Shown: positions 16,236 through 16,811 of the stretch, piece by piece | How the letters are laid out: every line of letters starts with the position of its first letter | Position numbering within the stretch: position 1 is the first letter of the stretch | NCBI GenBank assembly: GCA_903939555.1 | Contig: CAJAHV010000406.1 | Location: 1 to 16,811 of the forward strand | Source of the DNA: an uncultured Alphaproteobacteria bacterium | GTDB lineage: Bacteria; Pseudomonadota; Alphaproteobacteria; Sphingomonadales; Sphingomonadaceae | Reading direction: 5' to 3' | DNA length: 16,811 nt | Made by a program: the position numbers and the translations under genes | The notes under the pieces: generated by a model | Told to the model about the DNA's origin: nothing | Seen by the model: the letters and a program-made list of their open reading frames with translations, nothing else | Database searches by the model: none

Positions 16236-16811
16236 GTGACCGACCAGAGCTTTCGTTTTCCGCGTTTCTTCGTCACCGCCCCGGCTCCTTGCCCCTATGT
16301 CCCCGGCCGCACCGAACGCAAGGTGTTCGCCGAACTGAAGGGTGGCAGCGCGATGGAGATGAGCGAGGCGCTCGGCCGCATCGGTTTTCGCCGCAGCCAG
16401 AATGTCGTCTACCGCCCGAGCTGCGATTTCTGCCAGGCCTGTGTGTCGATGCGGGTGATGGCGCCGATGTTCGCGCCGACGGCAAGCCAGAAAAAACTGC
16501 TGCGCCGCCATGCCGATCTGGAAGTCTCGGCGTGCGAGCCCTGGGCCACCGCCGAACAATGGGCGCTGCTGCGCCGCTACCTCGCCGCGCGCCACCCGCA
16601 AGGTGGCATGGCGGCAATGGACGCGCATGATTATGCCGACATGGTCGAACAAACCCCGGTCGATACCGTTGTCGTGGAATATCGCGAGCCCTCGAGCGAT
16701 GGCCAGCCCGGCAGGCTGGTCGGCTGCTGCCTGACCGACAAGCAATCAGATGGCCTGTCGATGATCTACAGTTACTACGAACCCGACAGCGTGACCCGGC
16801 GCGGGCTGGGC
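16236..16811 (+). CDS. bpt: Aspartate/glutamate leucyltransferase (N-end rule), N-terminal part
   Basis: The gene is open from GTG at 16236 to the window edge, giving 192 residues. The translation matches the Bpt/ATE family: FFVTAPAPCPYVPGRTERKVF, the ELKGGSAMEMSEAL segment, and the cysteine cluster YRPSCDFCQACVSMRV (Cys63, Cys66, Cys69), then MIYSYYEPDSVTRRGLG where the sequence stops. Bpt transfers leucine from Leu-tRNA to proteins with N-terminal Asp or Glu, marking them for ClpS/ClpAP degradation in the cytosol. GAGGGGA five bases before the GTG supports this start. About the last quarter of a typical protein is outside the window. It lies 108 nt after ilvA, with a palindrome between them. 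Confidence 0.95.
   Translation, partial: MTDQSFRFPRFFVTAPAPCPYVPGRTERKVFAELKGGSAMEMSEALGRIGFRRSQNVVYRPSCDFCQACVSMRVMAPMFAPTASQKKLLRRHADLEVSACEPWATAEQWALLRRYLAARHPQGGMAAMDAHDYADMVEQTPVDTVVVEYREPSSDGQPGRLVGCCLTDKQSDGLSMIYSYYEPDSVTRRGLG

Overview
The window looks like chromosomal DNA from a GC-rich alphaproteobacterium, most likely a sphingomonad (Sphingomonadales). The basis is the recA, alaS, smpB and dapA neighbourhood with a CckA-like hybrid kinase beside recA, a bacterial Coq4 homologue, and a GTTC-N7-GTTC SOS box in the recA promoter, the LexA site type of Alphaproteobacteria. The species assignment is inference. I found no rRNA, tRNA, CRISPR array, insertion sequence or phage gene.

Layout. 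Positions 1 to about 12,660 are read from the minus strand, the rest from the plus strand, with one divergent gap at 12,659-12,756. From the left: the start of a lipoprotein cut by the window edge; a gene-poor stretch with a hairpin repeat; a small K+-channel-like membrane protein; a Coq4 family protein; a DUF985 cupin coupled to alaS by an ATGA overlap; alaS; a 266-base gap with a structured inverted repeat; a class I methyltransferase; a flavin disulfide oxidoreductase; recA with its terminator and promoter; a soluble CckA-like hybrid histidine kinase; a cytosolic sulfite-oxidase-like molybdoenzyme; smpB; and dapA. On the plus strand follow a lytic transglycosylase, a threonine ammonia-lyase and the first 192 codons of an aspartate/glutamate leucyltransferase (bpt).

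How the genes fit together. Most are housekeeping: DNA repair (recA), translation and its quality control (alaS, smpB, bpt), lysine/peptidoglycan and isoleucine precursors (dapA, ilvA), wall turnover (slt) and ubiquinone (coq4). dapA, smpB, the molybdoenzyme and the kinase are tightly packed (31-nt gap, then TAATG and ATGGCTGA overlaps), so they are probably one transcript. recA has its own promoter and terminator.

The least ordinary part is the two-gene oxidoreductase/methyltransferase unit between recA and alaS. A second perfect GTTC-N7-GTTC site sits seven bases before the probable oxidoreductase start codon, suggesting that this pair is under LexA control. Other points of interest are a paired-arm element after the methyltransferase, a perfect 9-bp palindrome just before the bpt ribosome binding site, tandem hairpins between slt and ilvA, a channel filter lacking the usual threonine, and a CckA-like kinase without membrane segments.
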